NCBI RefSeq assembly: GCF_029227915.1
Contig: NC_079887.1
Span: forward strand, 930,001-994,000
DNA: 64,000 nt
Direction: 5' to 3'
Source of the DNA: Hydractinia symbiolongicarpus
Taxonomy: Eukaryota; Cnidaria; Hydrozoa; Anthoathecata; Hydractiniidae
The notes beneath the pieces are model-generated. The model had not been told where the DNA came from. It saw nothing but the letters and a program-made list of their open reading frames with translations, and ran no database searches. Shown here in pieces: positions 1 to 10,819 of the stretch; position 1 is the first letter of the stretch; every line of letters begins with the position of its first letter. A program made the position numbers and the translations under genes.

Positions 1-3000
1 CGGGTTTTCGTTTGCCGGCGATTAAACTTCTTTTATTCAGCGTCTCATCAAAAATGAAAACATCTTTAAAAACTACAAGTCTTATGCCTTTTAGTGGTGA
101 AAAAATAATTTAAAAAAACGTTCGGGAAATGAGATTACTCCCTGGGTACTTTCTTTGTATACATTCGACTATACGGGCCAAGCCCGGGATTTACGGGAAA
201 TCGCGGGTTTTCGTTTGCCGGCGATTAAACTTCTTTTATTCAGCGTCTCATCAAAAATGAAAACATTTTTGAAAACTACAAGTCTCATGCGTTTTAGTGG
301 TAAAAAAGTAATTTAAAAAATCGTTCGGGAAATGACTTTACTGCCTGGGTACTTTCTTTGTATACTATTGACTATACGGGCCGAGTCCAGGATTTACGGG
401 AAATCGCAGGTTTTCGTTTGCCGGCGATTAAACTTCTTTTATTCAGCGTCTCATCAAAAATGAAAACATTTTTAAAAACTACAAGTCTCATGCGTTTTAG
501 TGGTGAAAAAGTAATTTAAAAAGTCGTTCGGGAAATGAGATTACTCCCTGGGTACTTTCTTTGTATACATTCGACTATACGGGCCAAGCCCGGGATTTAC
601 GGGAAATCGCGGGTTTTCGTTTGCCGGCGATTAAACTTCTTTTATTCAGCGTCTCATCAAAAATGAAAACATTTTTAAAAACTACAAGTCTTATGCGTTT
701 TAGTGGTGAAAAAATAATTTAAAAAAACGTTCGGGAAATGAGATTACTCCCTGGGTACTTTCTTTGTATACATTCGACTATACGGGCCAAGCCCGGGATT
801 TACGGGAAATCGAAGGTTTTCGTTTGCCGGCGATTAAACTTCTTTTATTCAGCGTCTCATCAAAAATGAAAACCTTTTTAAAAACTACAAGTCTTATGCG
901 TTTTAGTGGTGAAAAAATAATTTAAAAAATCGTTCTGGAAATGAGTTTACTCCCTGGGTACTTTCTTTGTATACTTTTGACTATACGGGCCAAGCCCGGG
1001 ATTTACGGGAAATCGCGGGTTTTTGTTTTCCGGCGATTAAACTGCTTTTATTCAGCGTCTCATCAAAAATGAAAACATTTTTAAAAACTACAAGTCTCAT
1101 GCGTTTTAGTGGTGAAAAAAAATTTAAAAAATCGTTCGGGAAATGAGTTTACTCCCTGGGTACTTTCTTTGTATACATTCGACTATACGGGCCAAGCCCC
1201 AGATTTACAGGAAAACGAGGGATTTCGTTTGCCGGCGATTAAACTGCTTTTATTCAGCGTCTCATCAAAAATGAAAACATTTTTAAAAACTGCAAGTCTC
1301 ATGAGTTTTAGTGTTTAAAAAATAATTTAAAAAATCGTTTGGGAAATGACTTTACTCCCTGGGTACTTTCTTTGTATACTTTTGACTATACGGGCCGAGT
1401 CCAGGATTTACGGGAAATCGCAGGTTTTCGTTTGCCGTCGATAAAACTTCTTTTATTCAGCGTCTCATCAAAAATGAAAACCTTTTTAAAAACTACAAGT
1501 CTTATGCGTTTTAGTGGTGAAAAAGTAATTTAAAAAATCGTTCGGGAAATGAGATTACTCCCTGGGTACTTTCTTTGAATACATTCGACTATACGGGCCA
1601 AGCCCGGGATTTACGGGAAATCGCGGGTTTTCGTTTGCCGGCGATTAAACTTCTTTTATTCAGCGTCTCATCAAAAATGAAAACATCTTTAAAAACTACA
1701 AGTCTTATGCGTTTTAGTGGTGAAAAAATAATTTAAAAAAATGTTCGGGAAATGAGATCACTCCCTGGGTACTTTCTTTGTATACATTCAACTATACGGG
1801 CCAAGCCCGGGATTTACGGGAAATCGCGGGTTTTCGTTTGCCGGCGATTAAACTTCTTTTATTCAGCGTCTCATCAAAAATGAAAACATTTTTGAAAACT
1901 ACAAGCCTCATGCGTTTTAGTGGTGAAAAAATAATTTAAAAATCGTTCTGGAAATGAGTTTACTCCCTGGGTACTTTCTTTGTATACTTTTGACTATACG
2001 GGCCGAGTCCGGGATTTAGGGAAATAGCAGGTTTTCGTTTGCCGGCGATTAACCTGCTTTTATTCAGCGTCTCATCAAAAATGAAAACATTTTTAAAAAC
2101 TACAAGTCTCATGTGTTTTAGTGGTGAAAAAATAATTTAAAAAATCGTTCGGGAAATGAGTTTACTCCCTGGGTACTTTCCTTGTATACTTTTGACTATA
2201 CGGGCCAAGCCGTGATTTACGGGAAATCGCGGGTTTTCGTTTGCCGGCGATTAAACTTCTTTTATTCAGCGTCTCATCAAAAATGAAAACATTTTTAAAA
2301 ACTACAAGTCTTATGCGTTTTAGTGGTGAAAAAATAATTTAAAAAATCGTTCTGGAAATGAGTTTACTCCCTGGGTACTTCCTTTGTATACTTTTGACTA
2401 TACGGGCCGAGTCCGGGATTTAGGGAAATAGCAGGTTTTCGTTTGCCGGCGATTAAACTGCTTTTATTCAGCATCTCATCAAAAATGAAAACATTCTTGA
2501 AAACTACAAGTTTCATGCGTTTTAGTGGTAAAAAAATAATTTAAAAAATCGTTTGGGAAATGAGTTTTCTCCCTGGGTACTTTCTTTGTATACTTTTGAC
2601 TATGCGGGCCGAGTCCAGGATTTACGGGAAATCGCAGGTTTTCGTTTGCTGGCGATTAAACTTTTTTATTCAGCGTCTCATCAAAAATGAAAACATTTTT
2701 AAAAACTACAAGTCTTATGCGTTTTAGTGGTGAAAAAATAATTTAAAAAATCGTTCTGGAAATGAGTTTACTCACAGGGTACTTTCTTTGTATACATTCG
2801 ACTATACGGGCCAAGCCCGGGATTTACGGGAAATCGCAGGTTTTCGTTTTCCGGCGATTAAACCTCTTTCATTAAGCGTCTCATCAAAAATGAAAACATT
2901 TTTGAAAACTACAAGTCTCATTCGTTTTAGTGGTGAAAAAAAATTTAAAAAATCGTTCGGGAAATGAGTTTACTCCCTGGGTATTTTCTTTGTATACATT

Positions 3001-3321
3001 CGACTATACGGGCCAAGCCCCGGATTTACGGGAAAACGCGGGATTTCGTTTGCCGGCGATTAAACTGCTTTTATTCAGCGTCTCATCAAAAATGAAAACA
3101 TTTTTGAAAACTACAAGTCTCATGCGTTTTAGTGGTGAAAAAAAAATTTAAAAAATCGTTCGGGAAATGAGTTTACTCCCTGGGTACTTTCTTTGTATAC
3201 ATTCGACTATACGGGCCAAGCCCCGGATTTACGGGCAAACGCGGGATTTCGTTTGCCGGCGATTAAACTGCTTTTATTCAGCGTCTCATCAAAAATGAAA
3301 ACATTTTTGAAAACTACAAGT
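1..3321 (-). repeat. Satellite array, left arm (minority orientation), about 16 monomers
   Basis: Head-to-tail copies of a 203-bp monomer: the start CGGGTTTTCG recurs at 1, 204, 407 and 610, an exact 203-bp step. Constant words are TTGCCGGCGATTAA, CAGCGTCTCATCAAAAATG, ACTACAAGTCT, CTTTGTATAC and ACTATACGGGCC. The copies are the reverse complement of those right of 3,321. Subtypes differ by small changes, for example GGGAAATCGCGGG against AGGGAAATAGCAGG, and CCCGGG against CCCCGG. Two neighbouring stretches (about 1,941-2,345 and 2,346-2,750) look like a two-monomer duplication, and 1-300 resembles 1,624-1,920. No 99-bp half-monomer is seen in this arm. The longest open frames here (about 70 codons near 1,109, 1,339 and 2,930) are repeat by-products. 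The left edge is cut by the window. Confidence 0.97.
251..272. repeat. Intramonomer dyad, 9-bp stem with 4-nt loop (example, left arm)
   Basis: TCAAAAATG, loop AAAA, CATTTTTGA is a perfect inverted repeat. The same element recurs once per monomer in those subtypes that keep TTTTCAAAAATG. Other subtypes have TTTTTAAAAATG, CAAAATTG or CAAAAATATTTTCATATTTG, which break one or more pairs. Confidence 0.85.
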
Positions 3322-3340
3322 TGGCCCGTATAGTCAAAAG
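3311..3340. other. Inversion junction between the two array orientations
   Basis: Left-arm sequence matches through ACTACAAGT, ending at 3,321. From 3,321 the sequence matches the opposite strand, starting TTGGCCCGTATAGTC. The two matches overlap by a single T. In monomer coordinates (GTATAG = 1), the left arm stops at about position 95 and the right arm starts at about position 197, so the join is not a perfect palindrome: about half a monomer is missing between the arms. The nearest monomers on both sides share the variant pairing GGGCAAACGCGGG on the left with CCCGCGTTTGCCC on the right. This suggests fold-back or template switching between near-identical copies, rather than inversion of a distant block. 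The mechanism is inference. Confidence 0.93.
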
Positions 3341-3530
3341 TATACAAAGAAAGTACCCAGTGAGTAAACTCATTTCCCGAACGATTTTTTAAATTACTTT
3401 TTCACCACTAAAACGCATGAGACTTGTAGTTTTCAAAAATGTTTTCATTTTTGATGAGACGCTGAATAAAAGCAGTTTATTCGCCGGCAAACGAAATCCC
3501 GCGTTTGCCCGTAAATCCCGGGCTTGGCCC
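3328..3530 (+). repeat. First complete monomer of the right arm (reference unit, 203 bp)
   Basis: The monomer is counted from GTATAGTC to the base before the next GTATAGTC. It has a GC-rich end (CGCCGGCAAACG, then CCCGTAAATCCCGGG) and an AT-rich middle (GATTTTTTAAATTAC, then TTTTCAAAAATG). Restriction-like palindromes recurring in most monomers are GTATAC, TTTAAA, GCCGGC and CCCGGG. This copy carries the subtype marker CGCGTTTGCCCG, shared with the last left-arm monomer. A consensus-like copy lies at 59,318-59,520, also 203 bp. Confidence 0.95.
3433..3454. repeat. Intramonomer dyad, 9-bp stem with 4-nt loop (example, right arm)
   Basis: This is the reverse-oriented counterpart: TCAAAAATG, loop TTTT, CATTTTTGA. 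It sits in the AT-rich half of the monomer, directly downstream of ACTTGTAGTT. It could extrude as a small cruciform or hairpin. Short dyads in satellites without a CENP-B box have been discussed as centromere-associated, but a function here is inference. Confidence 0.82.
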
Positions 3531-4833
3531 GTATAGTCAAAAGTATACAAAGAAAGTACCCAGGGAGTAAACTCATTTCTCGAACGATTTTTTAAATTTT
3601 TTTTTCACCACTAAAACGCATGAGACTTGTAGTTTTCAAAAATGTTTTCATTTTTGATGAGACGCTGAATAAAAGAAGTTTAATCGCCGGCAAACGAAAC
3701 CCGCGATTTCCTGTAAATCCCGGGCTTGGAACGTATAGTCAAAAGTATACAAAGAAAGTACCCAGGGAGTAAACTCATTTCCCGAACGATTTTTTAAATT
3801 ACTTTTTCACCACTAAAACGCATGAGACTTGTAGTTTTCAAAAATGTTTTCATTTTTGATGAGACGCTGAATAAAAGCAGTTTAATCGACGGCAAACGAA
3901 ATCCCGCGATTTCCCGTAAATCCGGGGCTTGGCCCGTATAGTCGAATGTATACAAAGAAAGTACCCAGGGAGTAAACTCATTTCCCGAACGATTTTTTAA
4001 ATTTTTTTTTCGTCACTAAAACGCATGAGACTTGTAGTTTTCAAAAATGTTTTCATTTTTGATGAGACGCTGAATAAAAGCAGTTTAATCGCCGGCAAAC
4101 GAAAACCCGCGATTTCCCGTAAATCCCGGGCTTGGCACGTATAGTCGAATGTATACAAAGAAAGTACCCAGGGAGTAAACTCATTTCCAGAACGATTTTT
4201 TAAATTAGTTTTTCACCACTAAAACGCACGAGACTTGTAGTTTTCAAAAATATTTTCATATTTGATGGGACGCTGAATAAAAGAAGTTTAATCGCCGGCA
4301 AACGAAAATCCGCGATTTCCCGTAAATCTCGGACTCGGCCCGTATAGTCAAAAGTATACAAAGAAAGTACCCAGGGAGTAAACTCATTCCCCGAACGATT
4401 TTTTAAATTATTTTTTCACCACTAAAACGCATGAGACTTGTAGTTTTTAAAAATGTTTTCATTTTTGATGAGACGCTGAATGAAAGAAGTTTAATCGCCG
4501 GCAAACGAAAACCCGCGATTTCCCGTAAATCCCGGCTTGGCCCGTATAGTCAAAAGTATACAAAGAAAGTACCCAGGGAGTAAACTCATTTCCAGAACGA
4601 TTTTTTAAATTATTTTTTCACCACTAAAACGCATAAGACTTGTAGTTTTTAAAAATATTTTCATTTTTGATGAGACGCTGAATAAAAGAAGTTTAATCGC
4701 CGGCAAACGAAAACCCGCGATTTCCCGTAAATCCCGGGCTTGGCCCGTATAGTCAAAAGTATACAAAGAAAGTACCCAGGGAGTAAACACATTTCCCGAA
4801 CGATTTTTTATATTATTTTTTTACCACTAAACG

Positions 4834-6154
4834 CATGAGACTTGTAGTTTTCAAAAATGTTTTCATTTTTGATGAGACGCTGAATAAAAGCAGTTTAATC
4901 GACGGCAAACGAAATCCCGCGATTTCCCGTAAATCCGGGGCTTGGCCCTTATAGTCAAAAGTATACAAAGAAAGTACCCAGGGAGTAAACTAATTTCCCG
5001 AACGATTTTTTATATTATTTTTTTACCACTAAACGCATGAGACTTGTAGTTTTCAAAAATATTTTCATATTTGATGGGACGCTGAATAAAAGAAGTTTAA
5101 TTGCCGGCAAACGAAAATCCGCGATTTCCCGTAAATCCCGGACTCGGCCCGTATAGTCAAAAGTATACAAAGAAAGTACCCAGGGAGTAAACTCATTTCC
5201 CGAACGATTTTTTAAATTATTTTTTCACCACTAAAACGCATGAGACTTGTAGTTTTTAAAAATGTTTTCATTTTTGATGAGACGCCTAATGGAAGTGGTG
5301 TAATTGCCGGCAAACGAAAACCCGCGATTTCCCGTAAATCCCGGGCTTGGCTCGTATAGTCGAATGTATACAAAGAAAGTACCCAGTGAGAAAACTCATT
5401 TCCAAAACGATTTTTTGAATTATCTTTTCACCACTAAAACGCTTGAGACTTGTAGTTTTCAAAAATGTTTTCATTTTTGATGAGACGCTGAATAAAAGAA
5501 GTTTAATCGCCGGAAAACGAAAACCCGCCATTTCCCGTAAACCCCGGACACGGCCCGCATAGTCAAAAGTATACAAAGAAAGTACCCAGGGAGTAAACTC
5601 ATTTCCGAACGATTTTTTAAATTATTTTTTCACCACTAAAACGCATGAGACTTGTAGTTTTCAAAAATGTTTTCATTTTTGATGAGACGCTGAATAAAAG
5701 CAGTTTAATCGACGGCAAACGAAATCCCGCGATTTCCCGTAAATCCGGGGCTTGGCCCTTATAGTCAAAAGTATACAAAGAAAGTACCCAGGGAGTAAAC
5801 TCATTTCCCGAACGATTTTTTATATTATTTTTTTACCACTAAACGCATGAGACTTGTAGTTTTCAAAAATATTTTCATATTTGATGGGACGCTGAATAAA
5901 AGAAGTTTAATTGCCGGCAAACGAAAATCCGCGATTTCCCGTAAGTCCCGGACTCGGCCCGTATAGTCAAAAGTATACAAAGAAAGTACCCAGGGAGTAA
6001 ACTCATTTCCCGAACGATTTTTTAAATTATTTTTTCACCACTAAAACGCATGAGACTTGTAGTTTTTAAAAATGTTTTCATTTTTGATGAGACGCTGAAT
6101 GAAAGAAGTTTAATCGCCGGCAAACGAAAACCCGCGATTTCCCGTAAATCCCGG
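4834..6154 (+). repeat. Four-monomer duplication, offset 810 bp (partial)
   Basis: The stretch from about 4,834 to 5,270 recurs at about 5,644 to 6,080, an offset of 810 bp or four monomers. Both copies share the private variant CTTGGCCCTTATAGTC (about 4,943 and 5,753), followed by TATATTATTTTTTTACC and CATATTTGATGGGACG subtype monomers. Copies part near 5,283/6,093, where the first has the unusual CGCCTAATGGAAGTGGTG. Boundaries are good to a few tens of bases. Confidence 0.8.
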
Positions 6155-7264
6155 CTTGGCCCGTATAGTCAAAAGTATACAAAGAAAGTACCCAGGGAGT
6201 AAACTCATTTCCAGAACGATTTTCTAAATTATTTTTTCACCACTAAAACGCATAAGACTTGTAGTTTTTAAAAATGTTTTCATTTTTGATGAGACGCTGA
6301 ATAAAAGAAGTTTAATCGCCGGCAAACGAAAACCCGCGATTTCCCGTAAATCCCGGGCTTGGCCCGTATAGTCAAAAGTATACAAAGAAAGTACCCAGGG
6401 AGTAAACACATTTCCCGAACGATTTTTTATATTATTTTTTTACCACTAAACGCATGAGACTTGTAGTTTTCAAAAATATTTTCATATTTGATGGGACGCT
6501 GAATAAAAGAAGTTTAATCGCCGGCAAACGAAAATCTGAGATTTCCCGTAAATCCCGGACTCGGCCCGTATAGTCAAAAGTATACAAAGAAAGTACCCAG
6601 GGAGTAAACTCATTTCCCGAACGGCAAACGAAAACCCGTGATTTCCCGTAAATCCCGGCTTGGCCCGTATAGTCAAAAGTATACAAAGTAAGTACCCAGG
6701 GAGTAAACTCATTTCCCGAACGATTTTTTAAATTATTTTTTCACCACTAAAGCGCATGAGACTTGTAGTTTTCAAAATTGTTTTCATTTTTGATGAGACG
6801 CTGAATAAAAGAAGTTTAATCGCCGGCAAACGAAAACCCGCGATTTCCCGTAAATCCCGGGCTTAGCAGGTATAGTCGAATGTATACAAAGAAAGTACCC
6901 TGTGAGTAAACTCCATTCCAGAACGATTTTTTAGATTATTTTTTCACCACTAAAGCCCATGAGACTTGTAGTTTTTAAAAATGTTTTCATTTTTGATGAG
7001 ATGCTGAGTAAAAGAAGTTTAATCGCCGGCAAACGAAAACCGCGATTTCCCGTAAATCCCGGGCTTGGACCGTATAGTCAAAAGTATAAAAAGAAAGTAC
7101 CCAGGGAGTAAACTCATTTCCCGAACGATTTTTTAAATTATTTTTTCACCACTAAAACGCATGAGACTTGTAGTTTTCAAAAATGTTTTCATTTTTGATG
7201 AGACGCTGAATAAAAGCAGTTTAATCGCCGGCAAACGAAAACCCGCGATTTCCCGTAAATCCCG
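6155..7264 (+). repeat. 1,110-bp higher-order repeat, copy 1
   Basis: Five full monomers plus one 99-bp half-monomer (6,618-6,716). It is followed directly by a second copy at +1,110. Shared markers are GGCAAACGAAAACCCGTG in the half-monomer, CTTAGCAGG, and GAGATGCTGAGTAAAAG near 7,000. Differences seen include GTATAAAAAGAAAG here against GTATACAAAGAAAG in copy 2, and CTCCATTCC against CTCATTTCC. Confidence 0.88.
6618..6716 (+). repeat. 99-bp half-monomer, first occurrence
   Basis: The unit runs from CGAACG to the base before the next CGAACG, 99 bp instead of 203. Sequence jumps from CCCGAACG straight to GCAAACGAAAACC, removing about 104 bp: the A/T linker, CACCACTAAAACG, the dyad and the GACGCTGAATAAAAG stretch. 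The same join is used at about 34 loci, which implies one original deletion that then spread. CG at the join could belong to either side (2-bp microhomology). Confidence 0.92.
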
Positions 7265-8374
7265 GCTTGGCCCGTATAGTCAAAAGTATACAAAGAAAGT
7301 ACCCAGGGAGTAAACTCATTTCCAGAACGATTTTCTAATTTATTTTTTCACCACTAAAACGCATAAGACTTGTAGTTTTTAAAAATGTTTTCATTTTTGA
7401 TGAGACGCTGAATAAAAGAAGTTTAATCGCCGGCAAACGAAAACCCGCGATTTCCCGTAAATCCCGGGCTTGGCCCGTATAGTCAAAAGTATACAAAGAA
7501 AGTACCCAGGGAGTAAACACATTTCCCGAACGATTTTTTATATTATTTTTTACCACTAAACGCATGAGACTTGTAGTTTTCAAAAATATTTTCATATTTG
7601 ATGGGACGCTGAATAAAAGAAGTTTAATCGCCGGCAAACGAAAATCTGAGATTTCCCGTAAATCCCGGACTCGGCCCGTATAGTCAAAAGTATACAAAGA
7701 AAGTACCCAGGGAGTAAACTCATTTCCCGAACGGCAAACGAAAACCCGTGATTTCCCGTAAATCCCGGCTTGGCCCGTATAGTCAAAAGTATACAAAGAA
7801 AGTAGCCAGGGAGTAAACTCATTTCCCGAACGATTTTTTAAATTATTTTTTCACCACTAAAGCGCATGAGACTTGTAGTTTTCAAAATTGTTTTCATTTT
7901 TGATGAGACGCTGAATAAAAGAAGTTTAATCGCCGGCAAACGAAAACCCGCGATTTCCCGTAAATCCCGGGCTTAGCAGGTATAGTCGAATGTATACAAA
8001 GAAAGTACCCTGTGAGTAAACTCATTTCCAGAACGATTTTTTATATTATTTTTTCACCACTAAAGCCCATGAGACTTGTAGTTTTTAAAAATGTTTTCAT
8101 TTTTGATGAGATGCTGAGTAAAAGAAGTTTAATCGCCGGCAAACGAAAACCGCGATTTCCCGTAAATCCCGGGCTTGGACCGTATAGTCAAAAGTATACA
8201 AAGAAAGTACCCAGGGAGTAAACTCATTTCCTGAACGATTTTTTAAATTACTTTTTCACCACTAAACCGCATGAGAATTGTAGTTTTCAAAAATGTTTTC
8301 ATTTTTGATGAGACGCTGAATAAAAGCAGTTTAATCGCCGGCAAACGAAAACCCGCGATTTCCCGTAAATCCCG
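7265..8374 (+). repeat. 1,110-bp higher-order repeat, copy 2
   Basis: This is the tandem partner of the preceding block, with its half-monomer at 7,728-7,826. The copies stop matching near 7,264/8,374, where CCCGGCTTGG in one corresponds to CCCGGGCTTGGCACG in the other. A 153-codon open frame across 7,335-7,796 exists only because the half-monomer and a 1-bp linker deletion happen to join frames; it is not a gene. Confidence 0.88.
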
Positions 8375-10819
8375 GGCTTGGCACGTATAGTCGAATGTAT
8401 ACAAAGAAAGTACCCAGGGAGTAAACTCATTTCCAGAACGATTTTTTAAATTATTTTTTCACCACTAAAGCCCATGAGACTTGTAGTTTTTAAAAATGTT
8501 TTCATTTTTGATGAGACGCTGAATAAAAGAAGTTTAATCGCCGGCAAACGAAAACCCGCGATTTCCCGTAAATCCCGGGCTTGGCCCGTATAGTCAAAAA
8601 TATACAAAGAAAGTACCCAGGGAGTAAACTCATTTCCCGAACGATTTTTTAAATTATTTTTTCACCACTAAAACGCACGAGACTTGTAGTTTTCAAAAAT
8701 ATTTTCGTATTTGATGGGACGCTGAATAAAAGAAGTATAATCGCCGGCAAACGAAAATCCGCGATTTCCCGTAAATCCCGGACTCGGCCCGTATAGTCAA
8801 AAGTATACAAAGAAAGTACCCAGGGAGTAAACCCATTCCCCGAACGATTTTTTAAATTATTTTCTTACCACTAAAACGCATGAGACTTGTAGTTTTTAAA
8901 AATGTTTTCATTTTTGATGAGACGCTGAATGAAAGAAGTTTAATCGCCGGCAAACGAAAACCCGCGATTTCCCGTAAATCCCGGCTTGGCCCGTATAGTC
9001 AAAAGTATACAAAGAAAGTACCCAGGGAGTAAACTCATTTCCAGAACGATTTTTTAAATTATTTTTTCACCACTAAAACGCATAAGACTTGTAGTTTTTA
9101 AAAATGTTTTCATTTTTGATGAGACGCTGAATAAAAGAAGTTTAATCGCCGGCAAACGAAAACCCGCGATTTCCCGTAAATCCCGGGCTCGGCCCGTATA
9201 GTCAAAAGTATACAAAGAAAGTACCCAGGGAGTAAACTCATTTCCCGAACGATTTTTTAAATTATTTTTTCACCACTAAAACGCACGAGACTTGTAGTTT
9301 TCAAAAATATTTTAATATTTGATGGGACGCTGAATAAAAGAAGTTTAATCGCCGGCAAACGAAAATCCGTGATTTCCCGTAAATCCCGGACTCGGCCCGT
9401 ATAGTCAAAAGTATACAAAGAAAGTACCCAGGGAGTAAACCCATTCCCCGAACGATTTTTTAAATTATTTTTTCACTACTAAAACGCATGAGACTTGTAG
9501 TTTTTAAAAATGTTTTCATTTTTGATGAGACGCTGAATGAAAGAAGTTTAATCGCCGGCAAACGAAAACCCGCGATTTCCCGTAAATCCCGGCTTGGCCC
9601 GTATAGTCAAAAGTATACAAAGAAAGTACCCAGGGAGTAAACTCATTTCCAGAACGATTTTTTAAATTACTTTTTCACCACTAAAACGCGTAAGACTTGT
9701 AGTTTTTAAAAATGTTCTCATTTTTGATGAGACGCTGAATAAAAGAAGTTTAATCGCCGGCAAACGAAAACCCGCGATTTCCCGTAAATCCCGGGCTTGG
9801 CCCGTATAGTCAAAAGTATACAAAGAAAGTACCCAGGGAGTAAACTCATTTCCCGAACGATTTTTTAAATTATTTTTTTACGACTAAACGCATGAGACTT
9901 GTAGTTTTCAAAAATGTTTTCATTTTTGATGAGACGCTGAATAAAAGCAGTTTAATCGACGGCAAACGAAATCCCGCGATTTCCCGTAAATCCGGGGCTT
10001 GGCCCGTATAGTCGAATGTATACAAAGAATGTACCCAGGGAGTAAACTCATTTCCCGAACGATTTTTTAAATTTTTTTTCGTCACTAAAACGCATGAGAC
10101 TTGTAGTTTTCAAAAATGTTTTCATTTTTGATGAGACGCTGAATAAAAGCAGTTTAATCGCCGGCAAACAAAAACCTGCGATTTCCCTAAATCCCGGACT
10201 TGGACCGTATAGTCAAAAGTATACAAAGAAAGTACCCAGGAAGTAAACTCATTTCCAGAAAGATTTTTTAAACTATTTTTTTACCACTAAAACGCATAAG
10301 ACTTGTAGTTTTTAAAAATGTTTTCATTATTGATGAGACGCTGAATAAAAGAAGTTTAATCGCCGGCAAACGAAAACCCGCGATTTCCCGTAAATCCCGG
10401 GCTTGGCCCGTATAGTCAAAAGTATACAAAGAAAGTACCCAGGGAGTAAACTCATTTCCCAAACGATTTTTTATATTATTTTTTTACCACTAAACGCATG
10501 AGACTTGTAGTTTTCAAAAATAATTTCATATTTGATGGGACGCTGAATAAAAGAAGTTTAATTGCCGGCAAACGAAAATCCGCGATTTCCCGTAAATCCC
10601 GGACTCGGCCCGTATAGTCAAAAGTATACAAAGAAAGTACCCAGGGAGTAAACTCATTCCCCGAACGATTTTTTAAATTATTTTTTCACCACTAAAACGC
10701 ATGAGACTTGTAGTTTTTAAAAATGTTTTTATTTTTGATGAGACGCTGAATGAAAGAAGTTTAATCGCCGGCAAACGAAAACCCGCGATTTCCCGTAAAT
10801 CCCGGCTTGGCCCGTATAG
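8375..10819 (+). repeat. Mixed monomers including a 608-bp trimer duplication
   Basis: About 12 full monomers. A three-monomer unit starting near 8,640 is repeated at about 9,248, an offset of 608 bp. Both carry AACGCACGAGACTTG, a CATATTTG- or AATATTTG-type dyad variant, and the rare GTAAACCCATTCCCCG (8,827 and 9,435). The remainder, 9,850-10,819, contains GACGGCAAACGAAATCC, CTGCGATTTCCCTAAATCC and TATATTATTTTTTTACC subtypes. No half-monomer and no gene is seen. Confidence 0.8.

Larger units (their letters stand above)
3322..4833 (+). repeat. Junction-proximal monomers without a clear higher-order unit
   Basis: About seven full monomers of mixed subtypes: linkers AAATTACTTTTTCACC, AAATTTTTTTTTCACC and AAATTTTTTTTTCGTC. 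Both GACGGCAAACGAAATCCC and GCCGGCAAACGAAAACCC forms occur, with some TCGAATGTATAC and some TCAAAAGTATAC ends. Adjacent monomers are more mutually different than in the duplicated blocks further right. No half-monomer and no non-satellite sequence is present. Confidence 0.85.

Noticed and set aside
3311-3340. Transposon or foreign insertion at the orientation switch
   Set aside because: Satellite sequence runs directly into inverted satellite with no extra bases, terminal repeats or target-site duplication.
3328-3530. CENP-B box in the monomer (TTCG....A..CGGG)
   Set aside because: The closest match, TTCGTTTGCCGGCG on the minus strand, lacks the required A and the CGGG at the right spacing. 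No other window in the monomer fits.
7335-7796. A 153-codon open frame on the minus strand, and similar frames of 60-152 codons on both strands throughout
   Set aside because: All are translations of the satellite itself. The same peptides (for example starting MYTFDYTGQ or MSLLPGYF) recur at dozens of places, both strands are open equally, a 203-bp monomer shifts frame every unit, and no start context, codon bias or recognised domain is present.
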